NCBI RefSeq assembly: GCF_020184175.1
Contig: NC_065530.1
Coordinates: 25,583,260 to 25,647,259 of the forward strand
DNA from: Aphis gossypii
Taxonomy: Eukaryota > Arthropoda > Insecta > Hemiptera > Aphididae
Length of the DNA stretch: 64,000 nucleotides
Direction of reading: 5' to 3'
Below the pieces are notes generated by a model. The model was not told the DNA's origin and did no database searches. It saw only the letters and a list, made by a program, of their open reading frames with translations. The translations under genes and the position numbers were made by a program. Below, piece after piece: positions 40,991 through 53,100 of this stretch; within the stretch, counting starts at the first letter, position 1; each line of letters opens with the position of its first letter.

Positions 40991-43839
40991 AAAAAAATTT
41001 ACAGTGAATGTGCTGTAAGTAGTAAAATAAAAAAAATAAGAGCTGAGGAAGTGTCAAAATTAAAATACATTTTTTTGACGTGCACGCAAAATTAAATTTT
41101 TCAAAAATACTATAATTACAAATATTTTATGGAGTTAAATTAAACAAATCAAAGCTAAAGTAATGCATTCAAAATATTTGTGGTTAACTTTATTGTTTAA
41201 AATTGTTTGACATGTACTTATGTGTATTTATATAATATTTATACATACAATATTAACACATTTAAAAATATAAGTTTTTAAAATTTTTGTTTTAAAGAAT
41301 ACCACAAAAGTTTTTAAAAATGGACAAATATGTAGGCTCTTAAAAGCGTAATAACTTGTTATTTGATGTACAAAACTTAATCCCTTTGACTCTTCTCGTA
41401 TGCAATCTACGAAAGAAAGTTTTTGACGTGAGATATCGAGTTGTGAACATAATAGCTCCTCTTTCCTGTTAGAACGAACACCTTTACAGGTAGTTCATAA
41501 ATTTGTCAATGGGACAAAGTTTGAAGTTAATAATAATATGGTTCTATTATATTGGGACATCGGAGCATCATAATAAGTTAGAGTCTTATGTGAATTATCA
41601 GGTCAATGAATATTTTATGAGCCTTTCTACATCGACTTGTCTATCAAAGTTGTACAACTTTCTAGAGATTATTAATTTAATATTACCCACGTATTGGTTG
41701 AAAAAATAATACACAATGCTTCAATATTATTATAACACAAGGTATATAATATATAAAAGTAAAACTTGAATAAGTAATGATTCATTCATTTCTTAAATAG
41801 TAGTTTTATTTTGAAATCAAAAAATACAAAAAAAAAATAACAAAGTTTACTTGTTAGGTTAGTGGTATATTAATAAAATCCTTTTATTTTTTTATCAATT
41901 AAATTATTACTTTTATATTTTATAACATTTTATTAATATTTAAAATATTTACAATAACATTATAATTTTAAATGAAATAATATATAATTTTTTTTCTTTC
42001 ATATGGCGGTATATAAATTAATATCTGAATAGCTATTTTCTTATTTTTTTAATAACTATTCGTTTAGTAGTTAACATTAAAATTGAATGTTTTTACATAA
42101 AATATTAAATTATACAAAAAAAAGATTATTTAAATAATAATTTAATTTTTATTTCTTCACGTAGGTACAATATTAAAAATTATACATAAAATACAATATT
42201 CAATCCATTTCTTACTTGGAAATTATGAATTGACTTATTACTGTAGCATATTTTCATTTTATTAAAACTGTCTTATCGATATACTTAGTACAGTATTAGG
42301 GATTTTAAAATAACAATTTAAAAATGCAAATGAAAGACTCATAAAATATTATTTAAATTCATTGGAAAAAATTATAATTAGGAATTTACGAACAAACTAT
42401 CAAAATATGACGTATAAGATTAAACATGTACATATTATATTAAGCATATTAAATTTTTCTGTTTTATTACATCAATGAACATAATATAAATTATTTATTT
42501 AAATTTCTAAAAAATCAAATATTTTGATAAATCATAATTGATTATTGATGATCCTTCAGATGTTTAAAATAAACCATTCTAAATGTAGACGGAAGTAATT
42601 GATATGCAGTGTTGGAACAAAAAATACGCCTATCACACTATGTTATTTTAACTTGAATACTGTCTTTAAGTAATGCTACATGTGTGCTTACCATTGTTCA
42701 ATAAACAATTACAACTTTTAACTTTTAAATACTAGGTAATTCAATTTTAACACTATAATAATAGGCTTTATTTTATGCTAACTTATTATTAGTTACTATT
42801 AATTTTTTTATATTTTTACTAATTTTAATTATATATTTTTTTTATTGAACTTAATAACTCCATGACTTCACGACTATTAGTTTTTACTTTTTAAGTCTCA
42901 TTTACACAGTCGTACTTTATTGTTACAATACGACTATAATATGTTTACATTGAACTAGGTTGTATTTAATTGTTTATTTTATTTTCATATAATATTGATT
43001 AATAACGATATTTGTTTTATATATGTTAGTTGTATTGCTTCTTTTATTGGTTTTAGAATGTTAACGAGTTGTGTTCTGAAGAAAAGTTGATTTTTGAAAA
43101 TGGTTTCATTTAAATACATATTTTTTAGTTTTAATTTATACTAATTATAACTAAGTTTAATTAAGCAACTCTTTTTTATAAAATATATTTATAACTATTA
43201 TATTTTAATAGATACATTTCTCGATTTATATTTATTGACACACAATTCATGTAAACTTACTAACCTTTTCATTAAAAATCATATCTTATCTCGTACCTCA
43301 CAACAATTTACTAGACACAACTTATGTAATCCAAAAATATTCTAGCATTTATAATTTGAAAAAAACTAGAGAGAAACAGTCTTGTGTTTGAGGTACAACG
43401 CTTACAACGCTTTTGCAATTAACCCATCTTAAGGCTGAGTTTATTATTATAATTAGTTATTGACGTATAAACATTAATCATGTATATTGTGAATTTCCAC
43501 TAGTAAGAATTATAATTGAAAATAAAAAATATAAATAACACTGTATTTCTATTATATTAAACATTTTTTATGACATTATTTGGCAAAATTTAATTTTGTT
43601 AAATAGCTACCTATTAATTAAAATAAAATATCAAAACTTTGAACACAAATCAACTCTTATGAACTCTAACTCAATTAATGAACAGTTATTAATTTTGTTT
43701 TAATTAATCAATTTTAAGCAATATAATTTTTTTTTTTGTATCTGAATTATGCACATTACTTGAATTTTATTATTTTTACTATAACCAATTAAAAATAAAA
43801 ACAAGTAAAATATTTTTGATTCGTTTAAGTTTGGTGGCA

Positions 43840-44250
43840 GAAAAAAGAACCATTGCCGATTCTCTGCCTTGTCGTTTACATTTAACCAGCGGCTTAATAC
43901 ACTGATTGAACTACCATTTTGTCACTACGATGTCTTGAAAAATGACGATCGAATGGATTAGACGAATGATTGAAAACGGTAAAGTCGATCAGGCATTAAA
44001 ATAAATCAACGACTACCTACAATGCAATGACTGTAAAGCCAAAGAGGATTTGGGAAAAATATGTCAAACATTCAATATCATTTAACGTCAATATTTCCCA
44101 TTAGTTTATTTACTAATGATTAGTTGGTGAGAGATACGAATTTATAAATAGCATTTATATAAGTTTTTAAATCTATTTCTTTACGCATCTAAATCGTTCG
44201 CAGAACGCAATCCTGTACGAGGATTTGAAGAAATTCACTTATCAAAGTTT
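43840..44250. other. Unassigned GC-richer stretch in the long dpr intron
   Basis: Complex, non-repetitive sequence with raised GC at 43840-44040 and again at 44190-44240. There are no long open frames and no splice pair that reads through. It is a candidate conserved non-coding element or an eroded transposon. Confidence 0.25.
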
Positions 44251-46347
44251 TTTTCGTCGAAAACAAATTACGGAGTTTTCAACATGACATTTTTATATTA
44301 GGTATGTGTTTTATTTACTATCGTCAGTATTAAATAATATCAAATGTATTATATTTCATAATAATCCTTTTATATATTTATATGATAAATTAGGCTGAGA
44401 GCAGAGAGACTAATGTGTTCAAATAAACTATATCGAATGAATAGTGTTCATTAGGTTGAACACAATAAGAATATATTACCTACAGTTAACTAATATTAGG
44501 TACCTATTTGACATTAGAGTATATATTGCTGAGTATAATTTAAACGTTTATTCATTTGTGTTCCTAATTTTTAATTTTTAATAATAACAATGTGCATAGA
44601 AATTCAATTTAACTCATAAAATGAGTAAATGTGTTGCTTATTGTAGAAATAAAATAGCAATGGTTGTTACATAATATTATAAAATCGTGGGTTATGAAGT
44701 TTATTTATTCAATGTGTTTTAACTGAAACCCCAAGTTTGTTTTTTTAAGAATATAAATCAAATTAATATTGAAAAAAAACACATTCGTGAACTCTGATCT
44801 TAACCAGAACCATTAAATTCATAAAAATTCAAAACTTCCAGGGCCTATCATAAATATGATAAATAAAGCAACAATTTAATATTAGTAATACCATTTTGTA
44901 TTCAATTCAATACAAAGAAATGTAATTTTTATCTACACTCAATAAAAGTTATATTTACTAAAAATAAATATACAAACAAGTTTGTTATTTTGAAGAACCT
45001 AATGCATATTATCGATCATGTTCTACAATGAAGGTACAATTACTCAGAAACTAAGTGAATTAAACATGAACATATGATAATTTAGTAATATGTTGTTATA
45101 ATAATATATTTAATAAAACTTTTAGATTGCACAATAACTTGTTTGTTAGCTTTTGGAAACTTAAAGGGAAAGTTATTGTTTTTTAATGATATTGGTATGA
45201 TCGTTTTAAAGTGAGATCTTTTATCTATCATTTTACAGTTCTTTACAATTGACATAATTTATAATTAACTACTACAACATGAAAATGAAAACAAGATGCA
45301 ATTTATAACAAGACTTTTATTATAAATTATCTTTTTTAAACTAAATGAAAATATTTATAAAATAAACGAGTTTTTTTTTATACAATTTAAATTATTTTTA
45401 TACGATTGTGTTAAAACGAGTCGTATAAAATATTCCAAACTTATAAGTATAAATGTAAATGTAAATTAAATATTAAGTAAACAAAATAATGAATGTATTA
45501 CAATTCATAAAAATACACAATGAATGATGGGTTTTTCTTTTGTATAATATATATATATATTATGTTCTGTCTATCATTACGTTTTTAAACAGAAACTTAG
45601 CTCCAATCTCAACATTAAAGTGTGGGGTTGTCGAACATTTTAACTAAAAAAAGTATTGGTAAACGAGAATATAACACAACACTAGCTTACAGTAAGATAA
45701 ACTTTTTTTTTTGTTATTTAAAAAAAGCAAACCGTAGAGATTTGACGTTTTAACTAAATATTTAAATTAGAGTTTCACAGAAATTAAGCATTTTAAAAAG
45801 GATTTTGGTTATTTTAATGCTATAATAATAGAAATTTTACATAAAATTTTATTTTATACTCATAAAAATATTTTCATGAGTATGGTATAAGGATTAGATT
45901 TGCCATAACATAATATATAAGAAAATAAATATCAAAATTGAAATAACAACTTTTTTTAATCGTTTAAAATTAAAATTTTGGAAAAATTGGATGATTTTTT
46001 CCCCATAAATATAAATTATATTGTAAATAACAAAAAAAAAAAAAATTATATATATTATATAAAATATTCACCAAGTTAAATTATTAATTTTTCCACATAA
46101 CGAACTTATCTAAATTTACAATACCAAGAAAAATCTCACAAAAGTCTATGGTATCTTCTATGGAATATTGACTTATGAGTTATAAGTAACATATTACCAT
46201 ATTATCAAAAATTAGTTTAACTTACGAGACTTAAAAAATGTAATTAAGTTTTCTATGAAAAATAAAGATAATATAAAAATAAAACATTTTATTTAAAAAT
46301 ACCAATAATATTTTGTACGTTCAAAATATTTTTAAATATGTATTTAC

Positions 46348-46514
46348 CGTTCTGTCGGATACATGTTTGACTCTGCAGTGTAGGATAGCAGTTTGACCAA
46401 CGACAGCTGTAACATTATGAGGTGAAACATCATCAAACAGTGGTCTTTGTACAGGCATTTCTTTTTGTGACATGGGTTGTATATTTTGAATTGTTGAGCT
46501 CGGCTCCATTGAAA
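46348..46514 (-). CDS. dpr: dpr-family gene, coding exon with N-terminal half of Ig domain 1
   Basis: Minus-strand internal exon of a defective-proboscis-extension-response protein, a neuronal cell-surface Ig protein that pairs with DIP proteins in synaptic partner recognition (family knowledge). The acceptor is a T-rich tract ending TTTTGTTTTAG before 46514; the donor is ACG|gtaaat at 46347. The exon opens with two bases of a split codon, then Ser and Met (ATG at 46509). Counting that Met as residue 1, it encodes residues 1-54 and ends in phase 0. Visible features are an N-V-T glycosylation sequon (32-34), the Ig strand-B motif GQTAILHCRV with Cys45, and a terminal SDRT that continues as VSW in the next exon, the usual dpr break point. 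No hydrophobic signal peptide is present, although dpr proteins are secreted or membrane-anchored. A leader exon is therefore expected upstream (higher coordinates), and Met1 may not be the true start. The paralogue cannot be assigned by eye. Confidence 0.9.
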
Positions 46515-49030
46515 CTAAAACAAAAATATGAAATCAATTTAAGTTTCAATAGTTACATAGCAAATTATGTTTCTAAATGAAAGATATACGTATATATAAC
46601 AATAATATGATTTATGATGTTTCATAATTTTTGACTTAAGGTATGCATTTTAACGGATTTTTCCAAAACCGGTAACACGAGTGTAATATATACTATGATT
46701 TTTATTTTTATAACAATCCATTTGCCACAACGTGGTGTACAATATTTTTAATTTTTATATATATATATATTTTTTTAAATACTACTAAAATATTATTATT
46801 TATTAAATAAAAAATAATATATACTACAGGCAAATATAGATTGAAGCACCTATTAAACAAAATTCATAATCCTATGAATAATAATATCATCGAGATTATT
46901 TTTTCATAACAACCTTTTTTTTTTTTTTTATCGAAATTTAAGTTTCATAAAAATAGTAGAATATATATTGTTATAAATTATTACATTATGAGAGACGTAT
47001 AATTAAAAAAATATTGTCAAATGTGAAAATAGCAAATTTAAAGTTTCATATAATTATTGTAAGCTCATTAAACATTCTAGTATAAAAAGTATAATTTATC
47101 ACATAATAAAATTGTATTAAGCTCATCGTTAAAAACGTTTTTTGTATTATCATCCAGCAAATCATTATTTTATAGTAAAAACTATCATGCATAATATACC
47201 ATAGAATATACGTATATAAGTGCGTTTGTGTTTGACGATGTGATTGTCAAATACAAAAAATTAAAAACTAATTTTTAAATCAAGAAGTGCAATAGTTATA
47301 ATATTATGTATCTATTTGGTTTAAGATTAAAAATTTATTAAATTATGTATTAAACCATGTGATTTAATACTTTTTACTCTTCGCCCACATAAAAGAAATC
47401 CTCTCAATATTATGAGACACTGCCTTATATTGGTTATAATTTTCAAATTTAGAAATGAAAATACTTGGTTTGTATAAGATAATTTTAAAAAGATAAATAA
47501 ATAAAAAGAATATGTATATCGTTCGCGAAAGTCACTGACTTTATTATAGCTCCCTTCCTTAAAACATTACTGTGCCACTGTAGTGGATATAATGGTATTT
47601 TAAATTGTATGCTAGCTCCCAAAAACTTGTGGCTCTCTAAAATTATTGACTAACGATCTCTATTTAACGTCAAAATTTGATTATCTTAAATATATTATTA
47701 TAATTAGTATAACGATTACTTTTTTTCAATTTGAGTATTGTTCAAAAAAATAATATTGTATTTATGTTTGATTACTTTTGTTATTTTAAAAATATTCTTA
47801 TTATGAAGATAAAATGTATGTACACCATGTATTATATTATTGATTGGTTATCAATTTAAGAAAATAAGAGATCGTTATAACAACAATGCAAATAAAAATA
47901 AATGGATTGACATTATTACAGTTTTAATACTGCTATTTGATTTCATAGCTCTATGAACAAAATAGAAATGTACACTAGAAACATTAAGACCACTTACAGT
48001 TATCTTTATCCAGTAAAACCGGATGAGACATTTTGACAATTTGCGACAATAATGTAGATGGAAGTAAAATGTCTGTATGTACTTATTAGTATTTGGGGAT
48101 GATACTTAACTAAACAACATTTCAATTGTGTAATCCATTTATATTTCAGTATTATACCTACCGTTATGTAGTATACTAATCTAAATAACATTTTTGTTAA
48201 TTATAACATATGATTTTATCTATCGATGAATCCTATTGTTCAGTTATTATAACATTATTTGAATCTTTTCATCATAATAATATAAACTTTGATTTTTTCA
48301 ATTTTGTCATGACTTTGTCCCTAGATATTGGAGCTTAAGTGATTGTAAGTACTAAGTATCGTTTAAATCTATCCACGTACTTCAGCTTAAACTTTACTCG
48401 ACTTTAAATGGGTCAGTCTATATTTTAAGATTTTTCTTATCACTTTACACAGTATGGTTGCTTAACTAAGCTGTCACATTTTTATTCTTTTTGATACTTA
48501 TTGCTTATTTGAGGTAATTATGTAATTTATCTTTTTACTTTATTATGCTTTCCTCGCCTCACTTATACATACAAACCCGCATTTATGGACAAATACTTTA
48601 GTTTCAAAGGCATTCAGCTTTTGTTTATTTGGTGATACCATTGTGTATATTTTGAAACTTAACGTACATCAACGTTTTATGGCTAAGCGTTGTACAATAT
48701 AGTTTTTGTCTCATCGTAACAATACCGATTTGATACCTACAAAACATGATTTTTTTTATATAATGTACCTTTTTTAGTTTATGCCAGTTTTGTACAGAAA
48801 GTGTTACATTTATTTTTATTAATTTTAGTAAATTACATTAATTTTACCCACGATATTCATAATTTGATAAACGATTCAATTGTTTTTATTTTTACTTATA
48901 AATATGTGTATATAATAAATGAAATATTGTTTATATATTTATGTATGGTTTGTTTCCATTTTACTCATAAAAACAAATTGTTTGGTGTACATATTACTTT
49001 TTTTTTTAATAATTTTATTGTGCCATTAAA

Positions 49031-49400
49031 ATGAAAGGTTATGATAATATCATAACAACGCAAGGGGGTGTTAAACATTTATTCATCGGCCTATATCATC
49101 GGTTTTTTTATGAAGACCAGAATAAACCAAAAGGATTAACCAGACTCTCCGACATAGGTCTACAAAGGTATTTGTCAAATGACAAAACGGACCTCGATTT
49201 TTCTTGCCTTTTTTCTAGAAAACACGATCCCAATTTTTCAAGACTTTTAACTCATTTGTTCCGCCGCCCATTTTTAATACGTTGGCCATTCGAACTATAC
49301 TGACACAAATTTTTCTTACTGTTTCCTTCTCCAGGTACTTTTCTCTTTTTAGGGCTTTAATAAATGATGAGAAGGAATGAAAAATCGACTGATAAAGATT
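49031..49400. other. Coding-like relic beside the inverted repeat
   Basis: The plus frame 49031-49303 (90 codons) and the minus frame 49406-49215 (63 codons, including EKETVRKICVSIVRMANV) are both open, and the block is richer in GC than its surroundings. I recognise neither product. The minus frame looks more protein-like (basic, amphipathic) and is broken by a stop after 49215. A decayed transposase or retrocopy is possible. It abuts the left arm of the perfect inverted repeat. Confidence 0.25.
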
Positions 49401-50122
49401 GTGCAATGTTTTTGAAACAATGTTTACTGGTATAATTCATCGGAGTGTTCTACTTTATTTTCTCTCTGTAAGGAAGTATATCAAATGTAAGACTCAAATT
49501 CTTCACTATTGTTTTTACTTCACCTGACTAATATATAACTGTTAATAAATATTTTGGCTCTTTATTGAGACATTTGAAAAGTATATAGCTTATAATTGAA
49601 TAACCAAAAATAAAATTTGTGATATTTATCATTTTATTATCTGATAAAAAAACTCTTATTATAGTTGTGATAAGATAATTAAAGTATAAATTTATTACAA
49701 GTAAAGGTGTTCCTCGAGAGTGTTCATACTTCATTATACTAATTTATACCTTTTTTAGATTTTTTGACATTTTTAAATAACAGAAAACATTATAATAATT
49801 TGTAGTACCTACACTTCGCACCTTTATTATTTAACTATATAATTATTCCCCATAATGTTTTAAATTATTATTATAATGAACAAACTAACTGAAATATATA
49901 GTTAATAAATAAAAGTTTACAATAAAATAACGTTATAATATTATACTATAGGGTATCTACTTATAAACACTTAAAAACATTAAATTATAACATTTTATTT
50001 ACTTAAAAACAATAGTGAAGAATTTGAGTCTTACATTTGATATACTTCCTTACAGAGAGAAAATAAAGTAGAACACTCCGATGAATTATACCAGTAAACA
50101 TTGTTTCAAAAACATTGCACAA
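49399..50122. repeat. 119-bp apparently perfect inverted repeat with about 486-bp spacer
   Basis: The left arm (49399-49517) and the right arm (50004-50122) are reverse complements, with no mismatch seen by eye. The arms are not simple sequence. They carry features such as TTGTGCAATG at the outer end and CTTCACTATTG at the inner end. The spacer is AT-rich with no open frame. No obvious target-site duplication flanks the outer ends. The perfect identity suggests a recent event: a foldback-type element, an inverted partial duplication, or an assembly artefact. RNA from either strand could form a long hairpin. Confidence 0.85.
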
Positions 50123-53100
50123 AAAACATTAATTTTTTTTTTCATGTACAGTAAATTGATATTAAAATTAAAAAAAATCTCTTTAAAGACTAAAATATAG
50201 CAGTTTAATACTACAACATATCAATTTAAACTCATTTATAACTAAGTTCACTTTTGTTAAGTACCTCAATACTTTCTCTGTGAATGTAACTATACATAAA
50301 GCACTTGGGTGATTATCGTCAATAGTATTTCTCTTCCAAGTTTCCACTCTATGTTGAGTACAAAAAGTTTTTATTCTTTAAAACTAGTAGTTATTGTTAG
50401 AGTTAAAACTAGTTTCGTTCAGTAAACTTATGAAAACAATATTTTTGAATTCAATTTGACTGATGTTTTTATACTCAACACATTATACCATATCTTAATA
50501 GGTTCAATAAAATTACTAACATTATCTATCTTGAAACAATATGTTGTTAAATTCCCCAAAAATACCATATTTTTAACAATTTAACATAATATTTTTATGA
50601 AAAAAAAATATATATGACCGGGGAAGGGGGTAGTGGGTTTTACCTCCCATTATGTGAAACATGTATAATGATTTTTTTATGGAATATTGTATTAATAACA
50701 TTTTATATATATATACATAAATGGTAACCCCTCCCCATAAACGAATTTTACGTATACCCCTGGAAATAAATATTATAAGTACAATACATTTTTAAGACAA
50801 TAGAGCTAATTAAATAATATTATTACATCAATACCTTACAGACTACAGTACATAAGCTATATACTTTTAACAGCAGTAGTAATACTTCAAAGGTTTAAAA
50901 TCAAATTAAAATGTATGTTAAAATTGGGAGTAAAATAAATACTAAACTTAACCTGGGTACTAAAATATAACAAATTTAACAGACTTTAGAGTAATTTTAT
51001 TTTTAATCTCAATCTAAATGTTTTGTGTATAATGTTAATCATTCACAATATAATTATAAATAATTATTACATTATTTTCTTTGTGATTTTTTTTTAACTT
51101 GTATTTACACTCGAAAAAAAAATTGAAATCTATTCTTGTTTAAAGACTATTATTTTTTACGTTCATACATTTTGTTAGAACTGTTAATAAAATAATAGTA
51201 ATAATGATAAATCAAATTTATCACACGCATAAAAACAACAAAGTTGAATAAAGATCTGTTTTTAATGTGTTGATGGTAATTAAATACAACTATTATGAAA
51301 AAAACACGAACTTCAAATTATGTATACATAAACGAAATTGGTACGTAATTTAGATTTATTTTAATAGCTTTTTGGTGTCAACTACAGGGAATAATTGCAT
51401 TTTTTATCAACTTTCTGATTACATTATTGAAAAGCTCATAAATTATTTAGAATCCTGTATATTTGATTTTAACGATTTTTTTTTTATTTCTAGCTTTTAG
51501 TTTCTCATAAAATAATATGAGATAAATAAGACGGTATTATAATAATTTTATAAAATATAATGCTTTTAGTATCAGTTATTTGTAAACAAAATTGTGTTTT
51601 CTAAATTAAACCAATGTCATAATATTTATTAAGGAAATAAAAATTGATTTTTTTATACAATATAAACATTATAATATATAATCCATGATATTTTGTTTTT
51701 TGAAATAATCCAAAATACCTTTTAATATAATGTATTCAATAATATTATAATTATAATTCGAATACTGAAGCTATAAAGCACTACAAATTCATTATTTGGC
51801 AAAATCAAAGTACAAATACTAAAAATGAATTTAAATATTAAAAGCTGGAAATTAGGTAATTTCTCTGCTATACTGTAGGTATTAAGTATACATCGTCATT
51901 TTATGTCACTGTAATGTACGTGTTAAATTTAATTCAATGATAAATCGTTGCAGGCGAAAAAAAATTCTGAATAAAGATCGTCTCTCAGACTATATTATAT
52001 TTCATGATACATTTATATTGCTGCTAAAGTAATATTTTTATATAGTTATCAGTAATATTACTATACTGCAGTTAGTAAATTAATTTTAGAAACAAAACAC
52101 TTCTTTTGAAAATGACATTGTGTGCATGAAATATAACATATTATATTAAGATATATGAAAAAATAGTTTTGAATTACAATAAAATAACTAAAAATTGCTT
52201 TTTTTCTTAATTTGTTTTTTTTTTTTAATAAGAATAATACCAATGTTTTTTTTTATGAATATCTCATTCGATGTTCTAAATTATGATATTCCTATTAATT
52301 TTATTTTTTTTTATATTAGTTAATATTTTTTTGAAGAAGTAAAAAAATTAATATAATACAATTTTAAAAAGTATTCATTTTTACTGAATATCTAAATCGC
52401 ATACTGTTTTAAGATACGATCGCACAAAAGTGAGCATTTGTTAATGAAAAGCTTATTTTAAATCTATTTAGAATCGTTTTAAAATGAAAATGTATATCAT
52501 TATTGATTTTAAAATTGTACAATCAATCACTATTATTTAAAAAAATAATAGTAATACAAAAATGTTGTATGGTTGGTAAAAAATAAATTGTCTTAAATTA
52601 AGTTGTTATAAACACATTTTTTTTTTTATATTAGCTCTATACATTTTTAGCTGTATTACCTATAATAAATAATTAACTACAAATAGTTTTAAAATAGACA
52701 TAAGTTATAAAACAGTATTTTAATAGTTATGTCAACATATCAAAAGCAAAACAATAATATATTCAGCTATGATTGTTAATAATTTATTTATATTGATTTA
52801 TAAATCATTTATATAATACAATTTATTGAGAATGTTATTTAAATTTAATAAATTTGAAACTTGGGTCAAAAACTGTATGAATAAAATTAACGAGTTCAAG
52901 TGAACTAAAGTGTTACATTTTCCCTCTACCGAGACGCATATCCTTTTAAAAAATTAAACTATGTAGTCATTACAGTTGTTAATAAATTATTATTACTTAG
53001 ATAATCTTTAAATCTGACACTCACACCTCAAAAATAAATCAACAGTGGAGAAAAGCATACTCTGACATTTCTGTCTCTTCTCAATAACTTTAAATTCGAT

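Larger units (their letters stand above)
38061..46347 (-). other. Long dpr intron, 5' part
   Basis: Mostly AT-rich, with a (TTA)n run at 40961 and the 43.84-44.25 kb patch. A 68-codon plus-strand frame at 41503-41709 lies in slightly richer sequence but has no recognisable features. The intron begins with gtaaat at 46347. Confidence 0.55.

Noticed and set aside
27498..44812. Shared word TGAACTCTGATCTTAA at about 27506 and 44789
   Set aside because: Similarity does not extend convincingly beyond about 25 bases, so a repeat cannot be claimed.
48006..48191. Minus-strand frame starting MLFRLVYYITVGIIL, a possible dpr leader exon
   Set aside because: The nearby donor-like site gives phase 0, whereas the next dpr exon needs phase 1, and the local base composition is ordinary intron.
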